Part shown: positions 1-5,045 of the stretch, piece after piece
How positions within the stretch are numbered: position 1 is the stretch's first letter
Layout of the letters: each line of letters opens with the position of its first letter
Source of the DNA: Thermoplasmatota archaeon
GTDB lineage: Archaea; Thermoplasmatota; E2; DHVEG-1
NCBI GenBank assembly: GCA_030615845.1
Contig: JAUWYM010000086.1
Coordinates: 1-5,045, forward strand
DNA length: 5,045 nt
Reading direction: 5' to 3'
Position numbers and translations under genes: made by a program
The notes under the pieces: generated by a model
Told to the model about the DNA's origin: nothing
Database searches by the model: none
What the model saw: the letters and a program-made list of their open reading frames with translations, nothing else

Positions 1-300
1 GTCCATTTCTAGTAGTTTATCCAGTTTTTTTGGCGTGAACCTAACAACGGTAAGCAGAATAATCTTGGGTTTGCTTTTCTTTTTCTTCATTTGCTCTAGG
101 ATTTCCTCAGTTGTAAGCCCTGGCATCATTACATCCAAAATGACCAAATCTGGCTGAAAATCATCTACTTTCTCAAGAAAAATAGAGCCATCTTCAGCGA
201 ACTCTATCTCAAATCCCTTATTACGCAACATAAGATTCAACATTTCTCGAAAATCACGTTCATCATCTACAATCATTATTCTTTTACGATTATTGCTCAT
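1..300 (-). CDS. Response-regulator receiver protein (3' end beyond window)
   Basis: The first 100 residues of a CheY-like receiver domain read from the ATG at 300 and run off the left edge without a stop. The family signature is clear: the acidic pair Asp12-Asp13 after a hydrophobic first strand (RIMIVDDE), the phospho-acceptor Asp56 in LVILDVMMPG, and the conserved Thr84 in IILLTV. The switch Lys expected about 20 residues after Thr84 would lie just outside the window. By family knowledge, a sensor kinase would phosphorylate Asp56 and Mg2+ would be held by the acidic residues. Whether an output domain follows is unknown; a stand-alone receiver would be about 120 residues. No sensor kinase is visible here. 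The gene has no ribosome binding site, and a TATA element lies 27 bp upstream of the ATG, so the mRNA is probably leaderless. Family assignment is firm; partner and output are unknown. Confidence 0.93.
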   Translation of the reverse strand, partial: MSNNRKRIMIVDDERDFREMLNLMLRNKGFEIEFAEDGSIFLEKVDDFQPDLVILDVMMPGLTTEEILEQMKKKKSKPKIILLTVVRFTPKKLDKLLEMD

Positions 301-322
301 ATGTCATACTTTTCTACTAATG

Positions 323-332
323 ATATAAAAAC
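323..332 (-). promoter_or_regulatory. TATA box of the receiver gene, leaderless start
   Basis: On the minus strand this reads GTTTTTATAT, a good archaeal TATA element. Its centre is about 27 bp from the A of the ATG at 300, so the predicted transcription start coincides with the start codon. No purine-rich ribosome binding site lies between them. Confidence 0.6.
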
Positions 333-461
333 CTATTCTGGAAAAATGGCAGTTCGTAAAAATTACAGATGTAATACTATTGAGGTATGGTTCTCGCAGA
401 AGCAACGCTAAAAACTACATTATATGTCTCCCAAGAATATTTCATTTCAATAAGGGTTACG

Positions 462-473
462 ATATTTAAATAT
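462..473. repeat. 12-bp AT palindrome
   Basis: ATATTTAAATAT is a perfect palindrome in the 211-bp gap between the receiver gene and the 124-residue gene. It could be an upstream binding site for the receiver promoter or a TATA-like element on either strand. In AT-rich DNA such palindromes are also common by chance. The rest of the gap holds no supported gene. Confidence 0.3.
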
Positions 474-490
474 TATTTCATAATCCACTT

Positions 491-498
491 GAAAAAAC
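491..498 (-). terminator. Possible oligo-T terminator after the 124-residue gene
   Basis: On the minus strand GTTTTTTC lies 14 nt past the stop codon of the 512-886 gene. Short T-runs act as archaeal termination signals. There is no strong hairpin in front of it, so the call rests only on position and the six-T run. Confidence 0.3.
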
Positions 499-511
499 GT
501 CCATGTCTGTC

Positions 512-886
512 TTACATCTCATTAAAAGGTGGTTTGTCAGGTCTTTTTGTATAATAAATAGCGATAGCCCAGCAGGATGCTTGTGATGAGATGCAAGAAC
601 ACTTATCTTTCAGGTAAGTGTCCATCGTATGAGTTTCAGTAATTGGAAGCACTTTGATGTCATCGACATCGCAATCAATTCTAAACGAGTTCTCCCCCGA
701 TTTTAAATAGAAACTTGGCGTGCTTTTGTAACCTTTAAAGTAAATCTTATGAGCATCTTTCCCTGATTCATCATAAACGTCCCAATGATGATCTTCGCCG
801 TTCAAGATGATGTGTAGGCTAGAAGGGGTTGATTCTTGGGTTATTGGAACTGCTTTTATCCAGCAGTTGTCGCCTTTTCTTATCAT
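512..886 (-). CDS. Unrecognised 124-residue protein with Cys cluster
   Basis: I do not recognise this protein. It has no signal peptide or clear membrane segment, so it is probably cytoplasmic. Residues 23-83 alternate hydrophobic and polar positions with glycine turns (HIILNGEDHHWDVYDESG, then KIYFKGY and SFRIDCDV), which suggests a small beta-rich domain. Two similar strands, IKAVPITQ at 10-17 and IKVLPITE at 77-84, may mark a pseudo-duplication. The C-terminal third carries Cys96, Cys98 and Cys105, with Cys8 and Cys72 elsewhere; metal binding or disulfides are possible but unproven. The frame stays open upstream to a stop at about 950, but no ATG, GTG or TTG occurs there, so ATG 886 is the only ordinary start. 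A TATA element 40 bp upstream predicts a leader of about 14 nt without a ribosome binding site. It is a real gene by protein-like composition and promoter, but with no homology evidence. Confidence 0.6.
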   Translation of the reverse strand: MIRKGDNCWIKAVPITQESTPSSLHIILNGEDHHWDVYDESGKDAHKIYFKGYKSTPSFYLKSGENSFRIDCDVDDIKVLPITETHTMDTYLKDKCSCISSQASCWAIAIYYTKRPDKPPFNEM

Positions 887-921
887 TTTGAATTCTATGT
901 CGTTTATAATCGTATTAAACC

Positions 922-930
922 TTTTATATT
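922..930 (-). promoter_or_regulatory. TATA box of the 124-residue gene
   Basis: On the minus strand this reads AATATAAAA, centred about 40 bp before ATG 886. It predicts a transcription start near 900. A second weaker element at 903-910 is too close to the ATG to serve a start upstream of it. Confidence 0.45.
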
Positions 931-997
931 CCGCAGTTATAAAAGCACCTTAGAAGACAAATCACCAGAAAGCTTTAATGTTTTCGTTGAAAGTTTT

Positions 998-1041
998 AAA
1001 AAAAGTGAGGAGAAGGGTGGAGGGAGTGGGAAGAAGATGGG
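998..1041. repeat. G-rich purine tract on plus strand, preceded by A7
   Basis: Seven A residues at 998-1004 are followed by an almost pure purine stretch. GGG runs lie at 1015-1017, 1022-1024, 1028-1030 and 1039-1041, separated by 4, 3 and 8 bases. This is close to the pattern for an intramolecular G-quadruplex. On the minus strand it is a C/T tract ending in T7, downstream of the 1174-1632 gene, so it could also be a secondary termination zone. It stands out against the AT-rich surroundings. The rest of the 887-1173 gap holds no supported gene. Confidence 0.5.
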
Positions 1042-1125
1042 ATGCACCAGAAGGAGTCCCTCGTATCTTGAGGGTATATTGTCTTTTTGGTTTATATAGT
1101 TGTGAAGGGGCTGGGTGGAAGTATT

Positions 1126-1184
1126 AAAAAAATGAAGAAAGAGGTAGTTGTTTAGGAGGAGAAAATACTCTATCTACTTTCTTC
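1126..1184 (-). terminator. Hairpin and T-run overlapping the stop of the exported-protein gene
   Basis: In the minus-strand transcript GAAGAAAGTAG (1184 to 1174, containing the stop codon) can pair with CTACCTCTTTCTTC (1147 to 1134). This makes 8 plus 3 base pairs with a three-base bulge and a 26-nt loop. It is followed directly by A and seven U residues (1132 to 1126). The layout is that of an intrinsic-type terminator using the gene's own last codons as one arm. Confidence 0.5.
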
Positions 1185-1632
1185 TTTTTGTTACAATAAC
1201 GCATCCTAATAATCCTACTAAGCCCAGTGGACCCAAAACGGATGTTCCTGCATTCTGGGTATTTGTTTCCTCGTTTTCATCTGTTATTCCGATAAATTCA
1301 TTTGTGTCATATGGCATAATAATAACTGGCTGATTTTCTTGTTCTACTTCTGTTCTATCAGGTGCAGGTGCTATTATGTCCTGGTCATTTTCCCAGTATG
1401 GTGCATCTTCTGTATGAACTGTTGTTGGATTTGGTGCGATTATTATCTTGCCATCCTCATCTGATGCAGGTGCTATGATTGGTTCTTCTAAACTCTTTTC
1501 CCCATTAGATGCATCATGAGTTATCGCGGCATCTGGATGTTCATCTTCTATGTCTGCTGAAACGCTCATTGTTACCATTCCTAGCACAGTTGCTCCAATT
1601 AATATCATTATCAGACTCTTTTTCATTATCAT
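1174..1632 (-). CDS. Exported, C-terminally anchored surface protein with IIAP repeats
   Basis: This 152-residue protein has a classic Sec signal peptide (Lys4-Lys5, hydrophobic 6-22, probable cleavage after Ala26 in SVSA). The mature part is short, acidic and probably disordered. It carries four repeats of Ile-Ile-Ala/Met-Pro at 52-55, 64-67, 86-89 and 104-107, spaced by acidic linkers. A glycine/leucine-rich segment at about 132-148 followed by Lys-Arg-Arg-Lys at the end would anchor it with the repeats outside the cell. The tail has the layout of archaeal C-terminal sorting signals (PGF-CTERM-like), but the exact motif is not present, so archaeosortase processing is only a guess. ATG 1632 is preferred over the Met at codon 3 because a GGAG lies 7 nt upstream. 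Function is unknown; a cell-surface or adhesive role is inference. Its stop codon is part of a likely terminator. Confidence 0.8.
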   Translation of the reverse strand: MIMKKSLIMILIGATVLGMVTMSVSADIEDEHPDAAITHDASNGEKSLEEPIIAPASDEDGKIIIAPNPTTVHTEDAPYWENDQDIIAPAPDRTEVEQENQPVIIMPYDTNEFIGITDENEETNTQNAGTSVLGPLGLVGLLGCVIVTKRRK

Positions 1633-1639
1633 ATTAATT

Positions 1640-1643
1640 CTCC
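1640..1643 (-). promoter_or_regulatory. Ribosome binding site of the exported-protein gene
   Basis: GGAG on the minus strand lies 7 nt before ATG 1632 and 13 nt before the alternative Met codon at 1626. This supports the upstream start. It is the only convincing Shine-Dalgarno sequence before a gene in the window. Confidence 0.6.
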
Positions 1644-1668
1644 AATTGCCTTGATTATATCCTTCGAG

Positions 1669-1680
1669 GTTTATATACTG
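1669..1680 (-). promoter_or_regulatory. TATA box of the exported-protein gene
   Basis: The minus strand reads CAGTATATAAAC, a strong archaeal TATA element. It predicts a start near 1649 and a leader of about 17 nt that contains the GGAG at 1640-1643. The core is nearly symmetric, so it could also work weakly on the plus strand. A lesser element at 1653-1660 would give a leaderless message. Confidence 0.6.
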
Positions 1681-1731
1681 TCAGAAAATGTTCGGAAAAA
1701 ACCAAACAGCTACTCCATATAAAACTAACAA

Positions 1732-1797
1732 TTTGAGGTGCTGTTAGGTATTATTGTAGAAACCTCAAAATATTTTGGTATAATTTTACATTTTGAG
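1732..1797. repeat. Three-part inverted repeat with mutually exclusive pairings
   Basis: TTTGAGGT (1732-1739) is exactly complementary to ACCTCAAA (1762-1769). The same middle element, as CTCAAAAT (1764-1771), is exactly complementary to ATTTTGAG (1790-1797). The two 8-bp stems share six bases and cannot form together. This could be a switching RNA element or a set of alternating operator half-sites. No strong T-run follows directly, so a role is not shown. Confidence 0.5.
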
Positions 1798-1819
1798 TTT
1801 ACAGTAGAAAACCATTATT

Positions 1820-1833
1820 TTTTACCGGTAAAA
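1820..1833. promoter_or_regulatory. 14-bp palindrome, candidate operator
   Basis: TTTTACCGGTAAAA is a perfect palindrome with a GC core in an AT-rich intergenic region. The symmetry fits a binding site for a dimeric regulator. It lies about 160 bp before the predicted nnr start and 190 bp before the exported-protein gene, far for direct core-promoter repression, so an activator or an unmapped promoter would be needed. Confidence 0.4.
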
Positions 1834-1903
1834 GCGAGTCAATATCTCGTCCCTGCACTATTTTTTCGTAAATAAAGAAATAATATCAAAGTAACTTTGG
1901 AGA

Positions 1904-1924
1904 AACTTGTTATTACAACTTGTT
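1904..1924. repeat. Direct repeat AACTTGTT, 13-bp period
   Basis: Two identical AACTTGTT octamers start at 1904 and 1917, about 40-55 bp before the nnr TATA box. They could be tandem half-sites of an upstream regulator of nnr; chance is also plausible in such AT-rich DNA. Confidence 0.3.
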
Positions 1925-1958
1925 TTTTAGGAGAAATTTATATTCCTCGATAAAGCCA

Positions 1959-1968
1959 TAAATATATA
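1959..1968 (+). promoter_or_regulatory. TATA box of nnr
   Basis: TAAATATATA is centred about 32 bp before ATG 1996, predicting a start near 1990 and a leader of only about 5 nt. There is no ribosome binding site between it and the ATG. A second element at 1935-1944 (AATTTATATT) would give a leader of about 30 nt. Confidence 0.6.
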
Positions 1969-1995
1969 GATTACTTCTCGTTTAACATTTTTGGT

Positions 1996-3447
1996 ATGAT
2001 TTCAGCAAAAGAAGTAAAAGTACTTGATAAAAACTCCGAATACTTTGGTGTACCAACCATAAGTCTTATGGAAAATGCTGGAAAAGGAGTTGCAGATTTT
2101 ATTATTGATAAATTAGAAGCCAAAAGAAAGAAAATAATTATTTTTTGTGGAACCGGCAATAACGGTGGAGATGGCTTTGTTGCTGCACGATATCTCGCTA
2201 AAACATGCAATGTATCTGTGTTTTTGACGGGAGGTGAAATAAAAACAGACATTGCAAAAAATAATTTTGACAAATTTAAAAAACATGATATAAAAATACA
2301 TACTAATCTTGATGAAATTGATACCTTACTTTCAGAAAATGACATGATCATTGATTCAATGCTTGGAATAGGCTTATCAGGTGAGCTAAAAGAACCTTAT
2401 TCTACTATCGTACAAAAAATTATATCTGCAGAAGATAAAATAATGGTCTCTGTTGATATTGCCACAGGATTTGGAACAATCCTTTGCGTAAAACCTGATT
2501 ATACCGTTACGTTTCATGATGTAAAACAAGGAATGGACAAAGACAATAGTGGAAAGATACACATCGTTGATATTGGTATTCCAAAAGACGCAATCAATTA
2601 CGTGGGTCCAGGTGAGTTATCTGTCTATTATCCTCGGCCAAAAAAACAATCACATAAAGGAGAAAATGGTTCTGTATTGATTGTAGGTGGAGGTCCCTAT
2701 ATTGGGGCTCCTGCTCTTGCGGGTTTGGCTGCGTTAAGAACTGGAGCAGATCTTGTCTTTATTGCGACGCCAAAACGCTCATGGCAATCAATTGCATCGT
2801 TTTCTCCGAATTTAATTGTAAAAGATTTAAACTCTGATTTTTTAACTCCTAGAGATATCCCAACAATTAGAGAACTGTTTGGAAGATGCGATGCAGCAAT
2901 AATTGGTCCGGGACTTGGTAGTTCAAAAGAAACAGAAGAAGCAATAAAAAAGATTGTAGAACTAGTCATTCATGAAAATAAACCATTGGTTATCGATGCA
3001 GATGCGATAAAGCCGGTGGGAGAACAACCTGATATTTTGAAAAAATCTAATACTGTCATTACCCCGCATGGAGGAGAATTTAAAGAATTAACAGGAGTTG
3101 ATCTTCCTCAGGATATTGATAGGAGAATAGAAACTGTTCGTATGTGGGCTGAAAAATTAGGCGTTGCAATTTTCCTCAAAGCACCTGTTGATATTCTCAG
3201 TGACGGAAAAAATACAAAACTTAATAAAATTCATACTGAGGCAATGACGGTAGGTGGCACTGGAGATGTTCTGGCAGGAATCCTCGGAGCTTTCCTTTCT
3301 AAAGGTGTAGAACCATTTAATGCGATACGAATTGCAGCATTCCTCAATGGCGCAGCAGGTAACAATGTATTTACGAAGAAATCATATGGACTACTTGCTA
3401 CCGATGTAATTGAAGAAATACCACATATTTTGAAAAAATATTTATAA
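1996..3447 (+). CDS. nnr: Bifunctional NAD(P)H-hydrate epimerase / ADP-dependent dehydratase
   Basis: This complete 483-residue fusion repairs NADHX and NADPHX, hydrated forms of the cofactors. The N-terminal YjeF_N domain (about 1-210) interconverts R and S epimers; it shows LMENAG (24-29), the GTGNNGGDG loop (52-60), DSMLGIGLSG (120-129) and DIATG (154-158), equivalent to the usual DIPSG. The C-terminal ribokinase-like domain (about 215-483) dehydrates S-NAD(P)HX using ADP in most microbes; it shows SHKGENG (219-225), GAPALAGLAALRTGA (237-251), GPGLG (304-308), IDADA (333-337), TPHGGEF (356-362) and GGTGD (420-424), whose Asp424 is the expected catalytic residue. Length is normal for the fusion (about 480-510), and MISAKEVKVLD matches the usual family start. 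The loop after DIATG is shorter than usual. It is probably a monocistronic housekeeping gene, because the downstream gene has its own TATA box in its last codons. Confidence 0.96.
   Translation: MISAKEVKVLDKNSEYFGVPTISLMENAGKGVADFIIDKLEAKRKKIIIFCGTGNNGGDGFVAARYLAKTCNVSVFLTGGEIKTDIAKNNFDKFKKHDIKIHTNLDEIDTLLSENDMIIDSMLGIGLSGELKEPYSTIVQKIISAEDKIMVSVDIATGFGTILCVKPDYTVTFHDVKQGMDKDNSGKIHIVDIGIPKDAINYVGPGELSVYYPRPKKQSHKGENGSVLIVGGGPYIGAPALAGLAALRTGADLVFIATPKRSWQSIASFSPNLIVKDLNSDFLTPRDIPTIRELFGRCDAAIIGPGLGSSKETEEAIKKIVELVIHENKPLVIDADAIKPVGEQPDILKKSNTVITPHGGEFKELTGVDLPQDIDRRIETVRMWAEKLGVAIFLKAPVDILSDGKNTKLNKIHTEAMTVGGTGDVLAGILGAFLSKGVEPFNAIRIAAFLNGAAGNNVFTKKSYGLLATDVIEEIPHILKKYL
3438..3447 (+). promoter_or_regulatory. 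TATA box of the membrane-protein gene, inside the end of nnr
   Basis: ATATTTATAA covers the last two sense codons and the TAA stop of nnr. Its centre is about 28 bp before ATG 3471, so transcription should begin at or beside the start codon. No ribosome binding site occurs in the 23-bp gap, which agrees with leaderless initiation. Readthrough from nnr is also possible. Confidence 0.6.
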
Positions 3448-3470
3448 CGAGCTTTTAATCCCAAGTTTGT

Positions 3471-5045
3471 ATGAAAACAACCCTTTTGATCCTGGGATGT
3501 ATCCTTATTTTTTTTACTTCCTCAGTTGGTGCCCAAATACTTTCGCCAGTTGCTCATTTAGAAGGAACAATAGATGCTGATACGAAGGCTTTTTTTATCG
3601 GCAGAACAAGTGTTTCCGGAACATTTCAGGGTTATCAAATGGGTTCTCTCCCAGACAACCCCGTGTTTGAAGAGGTGAATATCTTTCCGTTGTTTGGATC
3701 AAGCACATTTAAAGATATCGATAGCGTTACAATTATTGATATACAAACGACAGATATTGAATCATTAGAGGATATTACTGATCTTGAAGAAAACAATGTT
3801 ACTCAATTTTCAAACGTCAACATTCTTGCAGAAGAAGGGCCTTTTCTTTTAGGAACTACTCAAGGAAACATACAGATTCAGTCTGATCTCTCATATGCTA
3901 TTTCTTCGATAGTCAGCCTTGATATTGAGGAGGGCAATACCCTTCAATTTTTAATTATAGTAACAACGTCTCAAATGAATACACACTACTTGGGTGAATC
4001 AGCGTACTTAGTACAAAGTACTAATAATAGTAATATTATAGTTGAGGATTCTAGTGGTAACACAGTTTGGAATGGGAGTTCAACAAATACTATTTTTTTA
4101 ATAGAGGACGAAGACTTTACCGTTATACAAGATTCTCCCGTCTATCTACTTCCAATGCTTTCTGAAGAAACGTATGAAACCATTAAACTCTCAATATCTC
4201 CTGCAGATTCCCGATATACTGATATTTCTTCACTTTTAAAAGAGGTGACAGATGCAGCAGCTGATTTTGGAGATATATCAGATATTTCAGGCAACATCCA
4301 AGGTTTTGAAGCAATTATCTCAGCAGCATCTGCAATGGTTAATGGCGGAATGATCCTTATCGAAACTGATGATACGTTTACTGTTGATGATTCATCTCAA
4401 ACGTTTTCAAATGTTGGCTTTGCACGTGGAAACACCTTTGATGTCTCCATCTCATCAGACACTCATACTCCTACTATTGCTGGTGAGTATAAGCTGATTT
4501 TCTTAGGCGATCATCTCTACACTTCTCAAGCAAAAGATAGTGAAAACGGTGTCGCATTTCCCTTCCTACTTGTCATCATTTGGGCTGTAGCAATTGCTTT
4601 ATTTGTTTTATTTCGCTTCTATCTTAAGATATTGAGACCCCTTCTTATTAAGAAAGAAATTGATGAAGAACTGGATAAAAAAATCAAAAAATATGTGTTC
4701 ATCTTTCATATTGCAGCGTTAGTTGTTGCTTTTATTCTGATGGACCGAGAGATAAGCTTTCAGTTTGGAATGAGCGCAATAGATGCAGTCCTTGGTCAAG
4801 GTGTATCATTGATTCTTTTGGCGTTTGTCATCGTCGAACTTATCATGTGGGTACTTGGCTATCTACTTCTCGCTATTCCTATTCGTATGATAACAAACTC
4901 TGGAATTCGAATCATTGGAATCGGAAAAGGTGGTAAAGGAATTGGAAAAACCGTAGGATCCTTTGGCATATGGATATTCTGCGCTTTTTATGTCAAATTA
5001 ATTATCAATCTGATTTTTTTAATAATAAATCCAAGTAATTTTTTC
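3471..5045 (+). CDS. Large exported multi-pass membrane protein of unknown function (3' end beyond window)
   Basis: An uninterrupted frame of 525 codons runs from ATG 3471 off the right edge. Residues 1-21 form a signal peptide (Lys2, hydrophobic 5-15, probable cleavage after VGA). Residues 22-363 are an acidic, beta-rich, Ser/Thr/Asn-rich ectodomain without cysteine, with N-glycosylation sequons such as Asn109, Asn185 and Asn201. Four predicted membrane helices follow at about 364-384, 408-424, 443-470 and 498-519. The loop 385-407 is highly charged (KKEIDEELDKKIKK), so it should be cytoplasmic and the ectodomain outside. The cytoplasmic loop 471-497 is basic and glycine-rich and includes GGKGIGKT (487-494), which matches the Walker A pattern. 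I do not recognise the family. An extracellular sensing domain coupled to a membrane module is a possible reading, not a demonstrated one. It starts 23 bp after nnr with its own TATA box, so a functional link to nnr is not implied. Confidence 0.85.
   Translation, partial: MKTTLLILGCILIFFTSSVGAQILSPVAHLEGTIDADTKAFFIGRTSVSGTFQGYQMGSLPDNPVFEEVNIFPLFGSSTFKDIDSVTIIDIQTTDIESLEDITDLEENNVTQFSNVNILAEEGPFLLGTTQGNIQIQSDLSYAISSIVSLDIEEGNTLQFLIIVTTSQMNTHYLGESAYLVQSTNNSNIIVEDSSGNTVWNGSSTNTIFLIEDEDFTVIQDSPVYLLPMLSEETYETIKLSISPADSRYTDISSLLKEVTDAAADFGDISDISGNIQGFEAIISAASAMVNGGMILIETDDTFTVDDSSQTFSNVGFARGNTFDVSISSDTHTPTIAGEYKLIFLGDHLYTSQAKDSENGVAFPFLLVIIWAVAIALFVLFRFYLKILRPLLIKKEIDEELDKKIKKYVFIFHIAALVVAFILMDREISFQFGMSAIDAVLGQGVSLILLAFVIVELIMWVLGYLLLAIPIRMITNSGIRIIGIGKGGKGIGKTVGSFGIWIFCAFYVKLIINLIFLIINPSNFF

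Larger units (their letters stand above)
1633..1995. other. Divergent intergenic region, no gene
   Basis: This 363-bp gap separates the minus-strand exported-protein gene from plus-strand nnr. It contains the promoter and ribosome binding site of the former near its left end and the TATA box of nnr near its right end. Between them lie overlapping inverted repeats (1732-1797), a 14-bp palindrome (1820-1833), a 13-bp interrupted palindrome CAAAGT-A-ACTTTG (1887-1899) and a direct repeat AACTTGTT (1904-1911 and 1917-1924). Extra TATA-like elements occur at 1717-1724 and 1935-1944. No reading frame longer than about 20 codons with a credible start is present on either strand. It is long for two simple core promoters. 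Confidence 0.6.

Noticed and set aside
346..411. Mini-ORF of 21 codons, plus strand
   Set aside because: A TATA-like element lies about 20 bp upstream, but that DNA serves the receiver gene on the other strand, and a frame this short is expected by chance.
583..589. GTGATGA resembling a C box of a C/D guide RNA
   Set aside because: No D-box CTGA lies at a suitable distance on the same strand, and the word is inside a coding region.
836..1099. Open plus-strand frame of 87 codons over the 512-886 gene start and the G-rich gap
   Set aside because: It is antisense to the start of a better-supported gene, has low-complexity Gly/Lys content from the purine tract, and shows no ribosome binding site or suitable TATA spacing.
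1148..1333. Plus-strand frame of 61 codons
   Set aside because: It lies antisense to the 3' part of the exported-protein gene, whose signal peptide, repeats and anchor explain this DNA.
1688..1747. Leader-peptide-like frame of 19 codons before the overlapping stems
   Set aside because: It has no ribosome binding site, and the nearest TATA element predicts a start downstream of its ATG.
1971..2351. Minus-strand frame of 126 codons
   Set aside because: It is antisense to the nnr N-terminal domain, whose family motifs occupy the same bases; shorter minus frames at 2113-2301, 2697-2969 and 3231-3464 fall for the same reason.
1..5045. Defence island, mobile element or CRISPR array
   Set aside because: No transposase, integrase, Cas, nuclease or toxin signature, no regularly spaced repeats and no terminal inverted repeats were seen.

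Overview
The window is AT-rich and looks archaeal, most likely a low-GC euryarchaeal or Thermoplasmatota-like lineage; that placement is an inference. The evidence is promoter architecture. TATA elements sit about 25-30 bp upstream of start codons or of plausible transcription starts, and at least two genes appear to be transcribed without a leader. There are no bacterial -35/-10 pairs. One bifunctional Nnr protein has the archaeal-style motif set.

Left part (1-1632), all coding on the minus strand. It holds a response-regulator receiver protein cut by the window edge (1-300), an unrecognised 124-residue cysteine-containing protein (512-886), and a 152-residue exported protein with four Ile-Ile-Ala/Met-Pro repeats and a C-terminal membrane anchor (1174-1632). 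Each has its own TATA element, so they look like separate transcription units. A hairpin plus T-run overlapping the stop codon of the exported protein looks like its terminator. The 287-bp gap at 887-1173 carries an unusual G-rich tract on the plus strand.

Middle (1633-1995) is a 363-bp divergent intergenic region. It contains promoters for both flanking genes, a set of mutually exclusive inverted repeats, a perfect 14-bp palindrome and a direct repeat. It is the most regulatory-looking stretch of the window.

Right part (1996-5045), plus strand. It begins with nnr, a complete fused NAD(P)HX epimerase/dehydratase that repairs hydrated nicotinamide cofactors. A large exported multi-pass membrane protein of unknown function follows 23 bp later and is cut by the right edge after 525 codons. 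Its TATA box lies inside the last codons and stop of nnr, so it can be transcribed independently.

The genes do not form one recognisable pathway. Nnr is housekeeping metabolite repair; the receiver protein is signalling; two proteins are cell-surface or membrane proteins without assigned function. I see no transposon, CRISPR array, tRNA or rRNA, and no convincing new multi-gene system. The most unusual items are the repeat-bearing surface protein, the Walker-A-like loop in the membrane protein and the structured divergent intergenic region.
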